NCBI GenBank assembly: GCA_021780275.1
Contig: JAJXZC010000602.1
Span: forward strand, 1 to 14,628
Direction of reading: 5' to 3'
DNA: 14,628 nt
Source of the DNA: Pseudomonadota bacterium
GTDB taxonomy: Bacteria; Pseudomonadota; Alphaproteobacteria; Parvibaculales; Parvibaculaceae
Made by a program: the position numbers and the translations under genes. The notes under the pieces are model-generated. The model was given only the letters and a program-made list of their open reading frames with translations, did no database searches and was not told the origin of the DNA. Below, in pieces: positions 7,296-13,751 of the stretch; position 1 is the stretch's first letter; every line of letters starts with the position of its first letter.

Positions 7296-8780
7296 ATGCG
7301 CAACCGCGAACCCCGTAACGAAGATCTGATCAAGGGCATGACCGGCGACTGGGAGATCGTTCTCGGTCTCGAAGTCCACGCCCAGGTGACTTCGAAGGCG
7401 AAGCTCTTCTCCGGCGCCTCGACGGCGTTCGGCGCGGAGCCGAACACGCAGGTGAGCCTCGTCGACGCGGCGCTGCCGGGCATGCTGCCCGTCATCAACC
7501 GCTATTGCGTCGAGCAGGCGGTGAAGACGGGCCTCGGCCTCAAGGCGCAGATAAACCTGCGCTCGATCTTCGACCGGAAGAACTATTTCTATCCCGATCT
7601 GCCGCAGGGCTATCAGATCTCGCAGTTCAAGCACCCGGTCGTGGGCGAGGGCGAAATCGTGATCGATCTGGCGGGCGGCCGCTCGGAAATCGTGGGCATC
7701 GAGCGCCTGCATCTCGAGCAGGATGCGGGCAAGAGCATCCACGATCTCGGGCCGTCGGTGAGCCATGTCGATCTCAACCGTTCCGGCGTTGCGCTGATGG
7801 AAATCGTTTCAAAGCCGGACATGCGTTCCGCCGATGAAGCAAAGGCTTACGTCACGAAGCTGAGAACGATCCTGCGTTACCTCGGCACCTGCGACGGCAA
7901 CATGGAAGAAGGTTCGCTACGCGCGGACGTTAACGTTTCGGTGCGCCGCCCCGGCGGCCCGCTCGGCACGCGCTGCGAGATCAAGAATGTGAACTCGATC
8001 CGCTTCATCGGTCAGGCGATCGAATATGAAGCGCGCCGCCAGATCGAAATCCTCGAAGAGGGCGGAAAGATAGATCAGGAAACGCGCCTTTTCGATCCGA
8101 AGGCGGGCGAGACGCGCTCCATGCGTTCGAAGGAAGAGGCGCATGACTACCGCTACTTCCCCGATCCCGATCTTCTGCCGCTGGAAATCGCGCAAGGAGA
8201 CGTCGACGCGATCAAGGCGAGCCTGCCGGAACTTCCCGACGACAAGAAGGCGCGTCTGATGTCCGAGTTCGGGCTTTCAGCCTACGACGCGACCGTTCTC
8301 GTCGGCGAAAAAGCGACCGCCGACTTCTATGAAGCGGTGGCGAAGGGGCGCGATGCGAAGCTCGCGTCGAACTGGGTGACGGTGGAATTGTTCGGCGCGC
8401 TGAACCGCGAAGGGCACTCGATCGAGACCTCTCCGGTGTCTGCGGAGCACCTCGGAAAGCTCATCGATCTGATCTCGGACAACACGATCTCGGGACGAAT
8501 CGCGAAGCAGATTTTCGAATCAATGTACAAAACCGGCGGCGACCCCGCCGAAATCGTCGAAAAAGAAGGTCTGCGCCAGGTGACCGATACGGGCGCCATC
8601 GAGGCCGCTATCGACGCGGTCATCGCGGCGAACCCGGACAAGGTTGCGCAGGCAAAAGAAAAACCGTCTCTTGCGGGCTGGTTTGTCGGACAAGTCATGA
8701 AATCCACGTCTGGCAAGGCAAATCCGCAAGTCGTCAACGAAATCCTTGCGCGCAAATTGGGCCTTTCGTCCGACGGCTGA
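7296..8780 (+). CDS. gatB: Asp/Glu-tRNA amidotransferase subunit B
   Basis: A 494-residue GatB, which binds the mischarged tRNA and carries the kinase and transamidase site. The N-terminal catalytic domain shows LGLEVHAQ (23-30), [19 protein letters not shown] (92-110), HLEQDAGKS (139-147) and the signature [19 protein letters not shown] (157-174 area), followed by [14 protein letters not shown] and [10 protein letters not shown]. The C-terminal quarter is the helical YqeY-like tRNA-binding tail. ATG 7296 is preferred: a GGAGG site at 7280-7284 is 11 nt away, whereas the in-frame GTG 7287, which overlaps the gatA stop, is only 2 nt from it. No asparagine or glutaminyl-tRNA synthetase gene is visible here, so which tRNA is amidated in the cell cannot be decided from this window. 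Confidence 0.97.
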   Translation: MRNREPRNEDLIKGMTGDWEIVLGLEVHAQVTSKAKLFSGASTAFGAEPNTQVSLVDAALPGMLPVINRYCVEQAVKTGLGLKAQINLRSIFDRKNYFYPDLPQGYQISQFKHPVVGEGEIVIDLAGGRSEIVGIERLHLEQDAGKSIHDLGPSVSHVDLNRSGVALMEIVSKPDMRSADEAKAYVTKLRTILRYLGTCDGNMEEGSLRADVNVSVRRPGGPLGTRCEIKNVNSIRFIGQAIEYEARRQIEILEEGGKIDQETRLFDPKAGETRSMRSKEEAHDYRYFPDPDLLPLEIAQGDVDAIKASLPELPDDKKARLMSEFGLSAYDATVLVGEKATADFYEAVAKGRDAKLASNWVTVELFGALNREGHSIETSPVSAEHLGKLIDLISDNTISGRIAKQIFESMYKTGGDPAEIVEKEGLRQVTDTGAIEAAIDAVIAANPDKVAQAKEKPSLAGWFVGQVMKSTSGKANPQVVNEILARKLGLSSDG

Positions 8781-8859
8781 TCAATTTTTCACGGCTCCCT
8801 GTGAACCGTTTGTCAACCACTTTCGGCAGAGAGTGGCGCGCCGACGCTTGCACAAAAAT

Positions 8860-8874
8860 GCAACACTGTGTTGC
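8860..8874. promoter_or_regulatory. Perfect 15-bp palindrome, candidate operator
   Basis: GCAACAC-T-GTGTTGC is a perfect inverted repeat with 7-bp arms, about 125 bp upstream of the H1-like gene. A poor -35-like TTGCGG (8871-8876) overlaps its right end, and CATATT (8894-8899) lies 17 bp further on, so a repressor bound here could block a promoter for the downstream pair. The promoter is weak by eye and the binding protein is unknown. Confidence 0.35.
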
Positions 8875-9000
8875 GGAGGGCATTGACCGCGCTCATATTA
8901 TTCATCGCGCCTGAGGGGTACGAGGGCGCAAGAAAAGTGTGTGCGTTGCGAGTCAATGGATTGTCGCCAACGATATCGGCACATCAGGAGCTAGAGAAAC

Positions 9001-9375
9001 ATGGCTACGAAAGCTAAAGCGAAACCCGCCGCCAAGAAACCGGCTGCGAAGAAGCCCGCCGCCAAGAAGACGGCTGCGAAGAAGACTGTGAAGAAGCTCG
9101 CCGCCAAGACCACGGCGAAGAAGACCACGGCGAAGAAGCCGGCCGCCAAGAAAGCGGCTGTGAAGAAGCCCGCCGCGAAGAAGCCCGCGGCGAAGAAGGC
9201 GGCTGCGAAGAAGCCCGCCGCCAAGAAGACGGCCGCGAAGAAGCCGGCCGCCAAGAAAGCGGCTGCGAAGAAGCCCGCCGCCAAGAAAGTTGCCGCCAAG
9301 AAGCCGGCTGCGAAGAAGCCGGCCGCCAAGAAGGTTGCCGCGAAGCGCAAGCCTGCGGTGAAGAAGGCGGCCTGA
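9001..9375 (+). CDS. Histone H1-like Lys/Ala/Pro-rich DNA-binding protein
   Basis: A 124-residue, extremely basic, low-complexity protein made almost wholly of Lys, Ala, Pro, Thr and Val. It consists of consecutive 4-5 residue units (11 exact PAAKK, plus [15 protein letters not shown] and TTAKK variants). Such tails resemble eukaryotic H1 C-termini and bacterial AlgP- and Hc-type proteins, which bind DNA or RNA non-specifically and compact the nucleoid. No folded domain is visible, so binding is inferred from charge and pattern. ATG 9001 has AGGAG 10 nt upstream. The coding DNA is a degenerate 15-bp repeat likely to vary in length. The TGA at 9373-9375 is in the same frame as the downstream GST, only one codon before its GTG; a readthrough product would fuse the two proteins. 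Confidence 0.85.
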   Translation: MATKAKAKPAAKKPAAKKPAAKKTAAKKTVKKLAAKTTAKKTTAKKPAAKKAAVKKPAAKKPAAKKAAAKKPAAKKTAAKKPAAKKAAAKKPAAKKVAAKKPAAKKPAAKKVAAKRKPAVKKAA

Positions 9376-9378
9376 TTT

Positions 9379-10167
9379 GTGACCGGTAATCGCCGGCCTG
9401 CCGCGCCTTCTGCGGCAGGCAAGCGCTCAACCAGGAAGGCCTCTCCCGCGGCGCGGGGTGGGCCGAAGCCGATCGATCTCTATTACTGGCCGACGCCAAA
9501 CGGCTGGAAGATATCGATCATGCTGGAAGAATGCAGGCTGCCCTATGTGGTCAGGCCGGTGAATATCGGAGTTGGCGACCAGTTCAAGCCGTCCTTTCTG
9601 AGGATAGCGCCGAACAATCGGATGCCAGCCATCGTGGACCCGGATGGTCCAGGGGGAAAACCGATCTCGATTTTCGAGTCGGGGGCAATCCTTCAATATC
9701 TCGGCCGCAAGACGGGGAAGTTTTACCCGGCGAGTGAGCGGCAGAGAGTTGAGGTCGACCAATGGCTGTTCTGGCAGATGGCTGGGCTTGGCCCCATGGC
9801 GGGCCAAGCCCATCATTTCCGGCAGTATGCACAAGAGAAGATCCCTTATGCGATCGACCGCTACACGAACGAGGTGAACCGGCTCTATGGCGTCATGAAC
9901 AGGCGCCTCAAGGATCGCGATTATCTCGCCGGGCGATACTCGATTGCAGACATAGCGTGCTGGTGCTGGGTCGTACCTTACAAGAACCAGGGTCAGCAGC
10001 TTGAAGACTTTCCCCGCCTCAAAGACTGGTTCGAGCGGGTTGGCGCCCGACCGGCCGTCAAGAGAGGCTTCTCCCTTGGTCGCGAATTGCGCCAGGGCAC
10101 ACTTGGGGACAAGACCAAAGAAGCCGAACAGGCTCGGAAGATTCTGTTCGGGCAACGCGCACAATAA
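9379..10167 (+). CDS. YfcG-like glutathione S-transferase with basic N-terminal tail
   Basis: A 262-residue GST. The thioredoxin-like N-domain begins at PIDLYYWPTPNGWK (31-44) with T39 and N41, matching the active-site Thr and Asn of E. coli YfcG (Nu class, disulfide-bond reductase). PNNRMPAIVD and FESGAILQYL form the glutathione gamma-Glu site, and the helical C-domain includes IPYAIDRY and SIADIACW. Family members normally start right at the IDLY strand; here 30 extra residues rich in Arg, Lys, Ala, Pro and Ser come first, and no ATG, GTG or TTG lies between GTG 9379 and Met48. The ribosome site for this GTG is poor. The frame continues from the H1-like gene through TGA-TTT, and a 9-bp hairpin lies within the tail codons. 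Possible explanations are reinitiation, readthrough or a split fusion. A C-terminal extension of about 25 charged residues is also present. Confidence 0.88.
   Translation: MTGNRRPAAPSAAGKRSTRKASPAARGGPKPIDLYYWPTPNGWKISIMLEECRLPYVVRPVNIGVGDQFKPSFLRIAPNNRMPAIVDPDGPGGKPISIFESGAILQYLGRKTGKFYPASERQRVEVDQWLFWQMAGLGPMAGQAHHFRQYAQEKIPYAIDRYTNEVNRLYGVMNRRLKDRDYLAGRYSIADIACWCWVVPYKNQGQQLEDFPRLKDWFERVGARPAVKRGFSLGRELRQGTLGDKTKEAEQARKILFGQRAQ
9396..9420 (+). other. Strong stem-loop 20 nt after the H1-like stop codon
   Basis: GCCTGCCGC and GCGGCAGGC form a perfect 9-bp stem with a 7-nt loop (GCCTTCT). It starts 20 nt after the TGA of the H1-like gene and lies inside the tail codons of the GST. No T-run follows, so it is not a typical intrinsic terminator. 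It could attenuate the transcript, stabilise the H1-like mRNA, or slow ribosomes near the TGA. Confidence 0.6.
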
Positions 10168-10207
10168 AGGGCCGCGCTTACGCTGCGTCCCGCTTATGCT
10201 AAACTTG

Positions 10208-10244
10208 CAGCGTGTCCGGTAATTCGGGCACGCTGTTTGCCTTT
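10208..10244 (+). terminator. Intrinsic terminator after the H1-like/GST pair
   Basis: CAGCGTGTCCG pairs with CGGGCACGCTG over 11 bp (one G-T wobble) around a 6-nt loop, followed by TTTGCCTTT. It begins 41 nt after the GST stop codon. Stem strength and the T-rich tail make it the best terminator in the window and suggest that the following small gene uses its own promoter or weak readthrough. Confidence 0.7.
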
Positions 10245-10304
10245 CTGGGCTTGCTCTTCGGCGCTTCGCCGCGGGCGAGCGCCCCGCGCGGAGGACGGTA
10301 TCCG

Positions 10305-10661
10305 ATGAATGATCGTGTGATGAGGCTTGCCGGAGCTTTGGTTCTCGGCATCTGTCTGGCCAGCGGCGCATCGCAGGCGGCTGAGGTGACGGGCACCGGT
10401 ACGCTGGTCATGAAGGACAAGTATCACACTCAGACCGAGTGGGGCGCAGGTCTTTCGCTGCCGCGGGATGGCAAGATTACGCGCGTCATGGACGGCACCT
10501 ATGGCTTCGCGATCCGCAACGCCAAGGGCGTTGAGGTGGCGAATTTCCTCGATCCTCAGCAGGCGGTGGGGTTAAAGCTCGCCGCCGGCGACTACGTGCT
10601 CGACCCCTATGTTTGCTCGCGCCATCGCCACCATCACGTGGAAGTGACGGCGGAATATTGA
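10305..10661 (+). CDS. Small secreted protein with His-rich C-terminus
   Basis: A 118-residue protein with a clear signal peptide: MNDRVMR, a hydrophobic core (LAGALVLGICLASG) and a likely cleavage at SQA-AE (residues 24-27). The mature part of about 92 residues is probably beta-rich and periplasmic. Near the C-terminus is the cluster CSRHRHHHVEV (C104, H107, H109-H111), which could bind a metal such as copper, nickel or zinc. I recognise no family. The ATG is supported by GGAGGA 9 nt upstream and by the position of the signal peptide; an earlier in-frame start would put 31 unlikely residues before it. It lies between two paralogous GST genes. The next gene starts 34 nt downstream on the same strand, so the two may share a transcript. 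Confidence 0.8.
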   Translation: MNDRVMRLAGALVLGICLASGASQAAEVTGTGTLVMKDKYHTQTEWGAGLSLPRDGKITRVMDGTYGFAIRNAKGVEVANFLDPQQAVGLKLAAGDYVLDPYVCSRHRHHHVEVTAEY

Positions 10662-10695
10662 GCGGCGCGACGCATTTCAGTAGGGGAGGCGCGGG

Positions 10696-11331
10696 TTGAT
10701 CGACCTCTATACATGGACGACGCCGAACGGGCGCAAGGTCTCCATCATGCTGGAGGAGTGCGGCCTCGACTACACGGTGCATGCCGTCAACATCGGCAAG
10801 GGCGAGCAGTTCACTCCCGAATTTCTGAAGATCAGCCCCAATAACCGCATTCCCGCGATTGTGGATCAGGAAGGCGATGGCGGGCCGCTCGCCGTTTTCG
10901 AGTCCGGCGCGATCCTCATCTATCTCGCGGAAAAGACCGGCAAGTTCCTCGCGCCGAAGGGGCGCCAGCGCGCCCAGGCGCTCGAATGGCTGATGTGGCA
11001 GATGGGCGGCGTCGGGCCGATGTTCGGGCAGCTCAATCACTTCATCAATGCGGCGCCGGAAAAGATCCCCTATGCGATAGACCGCTATGCGACGGAAGCA
11101 GCGCGTCTCATCGGCGTGATGGACAAGCGCCTCGGTGAGGCGCGCTTTCTCGGCGGCGATTATTCGGTGGCGGACATCATCACCTATCCGTGGGTTGCGC
11201 CCGCGATCGACCTCATCGCAGCGGCGAAGCCCGAGATGGTGGGCGAGGCGGCGAACACCCGGCGCTGGCTCGCCGAGGTGGCGGCGCGGCCCGCCGTTCA
11301 GCGCGGCATGGCGGTGCCCAAACTCGGCTGA
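10696..11331 (+). CDS. YfcG-like glutathione S-transferase
   Basis: A 211-residue GST close to E. coli YfcG in length and sequence. It starts directly with IDLYTWTTPNGRK (T9 and N11, the expected active-site positions), continues with NIGKGEQFTPEFLKISPNNR, the PAIVD turn and FESGAILIYLAEKTGKF, then the helical domain with MWQMGGVGPMFGQLNHF, IPYAIDRY and DYSVADI. YfcG-type enzymes act as glutathione-dependent disulfide reductases, and some accept peroxides. The start is TTG 10696, backed by a strong GGGGAGG ribosome site 6 nt upstream. It is a clear paralogue of the GST at 9379-10167 (long shared stretches such as LEEC-L-Y-V-VNIG and FESGAIL) but lacks that protein's tails. The C-domain centre (residues 170-185) differs most, so substrates may differ. 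Confidence 0.93.
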   Translation: MIDLYTWTTPNGRKVSIMLEECGLDYTVHAVNIGKGEQFTPEFLKISPNNRIPAIVDQEGDGGPLAVFESGAILIYLAEKTGKFLAPKGRQRAQALEWLMWQMGGVGPMFGQLNHFINAAPEKIPYAIDRYATEAARLIGVMDKRLGEARFLGGDYSVADIITYPWVAPAIDLIAAAKPEMVGEAANTRRWLAEVAARPAVQRGMAVPKLG

Positions 11332-11361
11332 CCGGGCAGGCTTTTCCCAAAATCGGAAATT

Positions 11362-11397
11362 ATGCGCATATGGCAAATGGCGCATTAACCATTTTTT
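11362..11397 (+). terminator. Weak hairpin with T6 tract; contains TTAACCAT
   Basis: ATGCGC (11362-11367) and GCGCAT (11380-11385) pair around a 12-nt loop and are followed by six T residues at 11392-11397. This may end the GST transcript, though the stem is short. The same stretch contains TTAACCAT (11385-11392), identical to an 8-mer described for the alphaproteobacterial regulator CtrA. Either reading is tentative. Confidence 0.35.
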
Positions 11398-11508
11398 CAG
11401 CGTAGCGATGAAATGCTTTCCACAGGGGCAAGGAATTCCTTGCGGCTGACGGGCGGCGCTGATCGGTTTTTGAATCAGACGAGCCGCCACTTTGGGAAGA
11501 GGTGGGCA

Positions 11509-11778
11509 ATGGCTCGCATGCAGCACGAAGCGCTTCAGGAAAGCGAACTTGCGTCGGAAGGCGGCAAGTGCGACGCGCTCTATGAATTGGGATTGATCTA
11601 TTCGACCGGCAACGGCGTCGAGGTCGATCTCGTTACGGCGCATAAATGGTTCAACCTGGCCGCCATGCGCGGCAGCGACGCGGCCCGGTCCTGCCGCGCC
11701 GATCTCGCACGCGAGATGGCTCCGGCCGAAGTCGCCGAGGCGCAGCGCCAGGCGCGTGAGTGGCTCGCCACGCACTGA
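11509..11778 (+). CDS. Small Sel1-repeat (TPR-like) protein
   Basis: An 89-residue protein with one Sel1-like repeat: ALYELGLIYSTGNGVEVD (about 23-40) followed by LVTAHKWFNLAAMRGSDAAR (about 41-60) gives the A-x-x-x-L-G-x-x-Y-x-x-G-x-G-V pattern and its helix B. The flanks are charged helices, and no signal peptide or membrane segment is seen. Sel1 repeats mediate protein-protein contacts, so this is probably an adaptor; the partner is unknown. ATG 11509 has AAGAGG about 7 nt upstream. An in-frame ATG at 11413 would add 32 residues that do not look like part of the domain. It lies between the GST and tesB with about 80-bp or longer gaps, so it may be a single-gene unit. Confidence 0.82.
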   Translation: MARMQHEALQESELASEGGKCDALYELGLIYSTGNGVEVDLVTAHKWFNLAAMRGSDAARSCRADLAREMAPAEVAEAQRQAREWLATH

Positions 11779-11859
11779 TCTTCGCTCGTCCTTGAGCGGG
11801 GTGACAGGCGGCGGCTTGCGTTCTATGTTCGCGCGAAACGCGATGCGACAGGAGCGATG

Positions 11860-12717
11860 ATGGCCGACGCGGTGGAAGACCTCATCCAGTTACTCAACCT
11901 CGAGCAGATCGAGGTGAACCTTTTCCGGGGTCACAGCCCCGACTCGAGCTGGCAGCGCGTTTTTGGCGGGCAGGTGATCGGGCAGGCGCTGGTCGCGGCC
12001 TATCGCACGGTCGAGGACCGCGTGTGCCATTCGCTCCACGCCTATTTCATAAGGCCCGGCGATCCGAAGATTCCGATCGTCTATGAGGTCGATCGCTCGC
12101 GCGACGGCAAGAGCTTCACGACGCGACGCGTCGTTGCCATCCAGCACGGCAAGCAGATCTTCAATCTCGCCGCCTCGTTCCAGACGCCGGAGCAGGGATT
12201 CGAACATCAGTCGACCATGCCCGACGTGCCGATGCCCGAAGACTTGCCGAGCGAGCGCGAGTTGAGGAAGGCGATTGAAAGCCAGCTGCCCGAAGCGATC
12301 CAGAAGCATTTTGCGCGTCCGCGCCCGATCGAGATTCGACCGGTCAATCCGCAGCACTATATCGACCCGGCGCCGATGGAGCCGGTGCAGCATGTCTGGG
12401 TCCGCGCGCGCAAGGAGATCGGCAACGATATCGCGCTCAACCAGTGCATCCTTGCCTATGCCTCCGACATGACGCTGCTCGATACCTGTGTCCGGCCGCA
12501 TGGCGTGAGCTGGGTTTCGGGCAAGCTGCAATCGGCGAGCCTCGACCATGCGATGTGGTTCCACCAGCCGTTCAGCATCAACGAATGGATGCTCTATACG
12601 CAGGATAGCCCCAGCGCATCCGGTGCGAGGGGCCTCAATCGGGGCAGCATCTACACGCGGGACGGGCGGCTTGTCGCTTCGGTGGCCCAGGAAGGGCTGA
12701 TCCGCTACCACGGATAA
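11860..12717 (+). CDS. tesB: Acyl-CoA thioesterase II
   Basis: A 285-residue double-hotdog thioesterase that hydrolyses medium- and long-chain acyl-CoA to free fatty acid and CoA in the cytoplasm. The N-terminal hotdog has RVFGGQVIGQALVAA and SLHAYFIRPGDP, with SRDGKSFTTRRVVAIQ; the C-terminal hotdog has LAYASDMTLLDT, SLDHAMWFH and the VASVAQEGLIR ending. The TesB catalytic triad Asp-Thr-Gln appears as D203, S227 (Ser replacing Thr) and Q277. Two ATG codons are adjacent; 11860 is chosen because AGGAG (11850-11854) is 5 nt from it but only 2 nt from 11857. Its own promoter is likely, since a fragment of a palindromic repeat (11791-11804) lies between the Sel1 gene and this one. Confidence 0.95.
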   Translation: MADAVEDLIQLLNLEQIEVNLFRGHSPDSSWQRVFGGQVIGQALVAAYRTVEDRVCHSLHAYFIRPGDPKIPIVYEVDRSRDGKSFTTRRVVAIQHGKQIFNLAASFQTPEQGFEHQSTMPDVPMPEDLPSERELRKAIESQLPEAIQKHFARPRPIEIRPVNPQHYIDPAPMEPVQHVWVRARKEIGNDIALNQCILAYASDMTLLDTCVRPHGVSWVSGKLQSASLDHAMWFHQPFSINEWMLYTQDSPSASGARGLNRGSIYTRDGRLVASVAQEGLIRYHG

Positions 12718-12746
12718 GATTTCCGCGTTTTTTCATGCCCGAAAGC

Positions 12747-12790
12747 CCCAAGAAAGGGACTTCGCCCTTGAAGCAAACGGCAATCTTGGG
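12747..12790. repeat. Nested inverted repeats between tesB and tRNA-Ser
   Basis: An outer pair CCCAAGA (12747-12753) / TCTTGGG (12784-12790) encloses an inner hairpin AAGGG (12754-12758) / CCCTT (12765-12769) with a 6-nt loop. Together they would fold into a two-part stem structure. It may protect or end the tesB mRNA or lie in the tRNA precursor leader; no T-run follows. Confidence 0.4.
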
Positions 12791-12805
12791 CATACACGGG
12801 CCTAC

Positions 12806-12898
12806 GGAGAGGTGGCCGAGAGGCTGAAGGCGGCGGTTTGCTAAACCGTTATACGGTCAAAAGCCGTATCGTGGGTTCGAATCCCATCCTCTCCGCCA
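12806..12898 (+). tRNA. tRNA-Ser (anticodon GCT)
   Basis: The 93-nt sequence folds as a class II tRNA. The acceptor stem is GGAGAGG (12806-12812) paired with CCTCTCC (12888-12894), followed by discriminator G and an encoded CCA (12896-12898). The D arm starts at TGGCCGAGAGG. The anticodon stem GCGGT/ACCGT encloses loop TTGCTAA with anticodon GCT at 12840-12842 (serine, AGC/AGT codons). The long variable arm is TACGG...CCGTA, and the T arm carries GGTTCGAATCCC. The pattern closely follows bacterial tRNA-Ser(GCT), and no mismatch in key positions is seen. tRNA-Ser 3' ends are common phage and island attachment sites. Confidence 0.97.
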
Positions 12899-13751
12899 TT
12901 CCCCTTTTGCAAGCCATTGATAGTTCTGGCTTATTTTGACTTCCCGGCCCTGTTGGCCCGGATTCGACCTCCCTTGTCCTGAATGTGTTTCCCGCTCGTC
13001 TGGCCGCACGCCGGGTCGGGCGGGCTGTGAGCTTGCCGGGTCGCTCGTCGGCAGGGCCGGGCGCAGGCGCAGGACAAAGCCGCGCCCCCTCAACTCGCCG
13101 AGAGCCTCCCCCACGCAGGGTTCGCTGCTGTTCGACGACTTCGATCGCAACTTTCGTGGCCTGTGCGGATGACGCTCCGCGCGGCGGCGCTCCAACGTGT
13201 CTGAAACAATCGCTGAACGGATCAATTTACCGAGAGACTGGATCGCTCTCCCGCGCTCGCTCGCTAAGTAAACTGAACCGTCTGTGTTCCCATGATCGAG
13301 CCGTGTCAAGCCATGCGAAGTGCGTGGCGCGGTGATCCACATTTGACGATGTGGCGTAAGCGGTCGATGGCATCGAATGCTTGTACTTGTGATTTATCTC
13401 TGCTTGTCGCCTCTTTTTCGACGCTCGATATCCGAGTGGTGCTTGATATGGAAGGCTCGAATGAGGAGGTAAAACGAAACGTCGAAAAGCGAATGTAAAA
13501 AATGAATTGTTCAATTTTTGCGTGGCGATCATGCAGCTTAGTTGCTGCGGCAGAGGGACGCGCAGACTGGAAGAGCACGGCTTGCTTATCTATCTTTTGT
13601 TGTAATACAGAGTACGCTTGAACGATTTCTGGATAGTCCACCGAGCGTTACGCGAGGCGAAATTTTTCCGATATCCGAATGTCTCCGACAGGACAATCAT
13701 TTCAAGTTGATCTGTACAGGGAATATACGTATCACTTGCGGCAGAGTTGTG
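12899..13751. other. 853-bp stretch without a recognisable gene
   Basis: Several open frames of 60-160 codons cross this stretch on both strands, but none has a convincing ribosome site, a recognisable domain or consistent codon bias. The left part (to about 13260) is GC-rich; from about 13340 to 13750 the sequence is visibly AT-richer than the rest of the window. No second copy of the tRNA 3' end, integrase fragment or insertion-sequence end was found. It looks like eroded accessory DNA downstream of a tRNA gene. Confidence 0.5.

Noticed and set aside
8786..8807. Hairpin TTCAC...GTGAA just after gatB as a terminator
   Set aside because: Only five base pairs, and the T-run precedes the stem instead of following it.
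9009..9372. CRISPR array or tandem-repeat locus
   Set aside because: The repeats are 15-bp codon-phased blocks without spacers, fully explained by the protein repeat.
9373..9420. Selenocysteine insertion (UGA plus downstream stem-loop resembling SECIS)
   Set aside because: The loop distance is superficially right, but the UGA follows a low-complexity Lys/Ala tail with no redox context, and no selenocysteine machinery is visible in the window. Simple readthrough, reinitiation or a split gene are more likely.
8991..9422. Hydrophobic repetitive minus-strand frame (AAGFFAA-type repeats) opposite the H1-like gene
   Set aside because: The pattern is simply the complement of the Lys/Ala/Pro codon repeat, and the sense strand has the good ribosome site.
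12857..13342. 161-codon minus-strand frame ending in GWDSNPR-like residues
   Set aside because: That ending is the well-known false protein produced by translating the antisense strand of a tRNA-Ser gene; the rest has no domain.
13306..13641. Minus-strand frames of 100-110 codons in the AT-rich gap (also 13227-13532 and 13590-13949)
   Set aside because: They overlap one another, lack ribosome sites and recognisable domains, and one runs into the diguanylate cyclase gene on the opposite strand.
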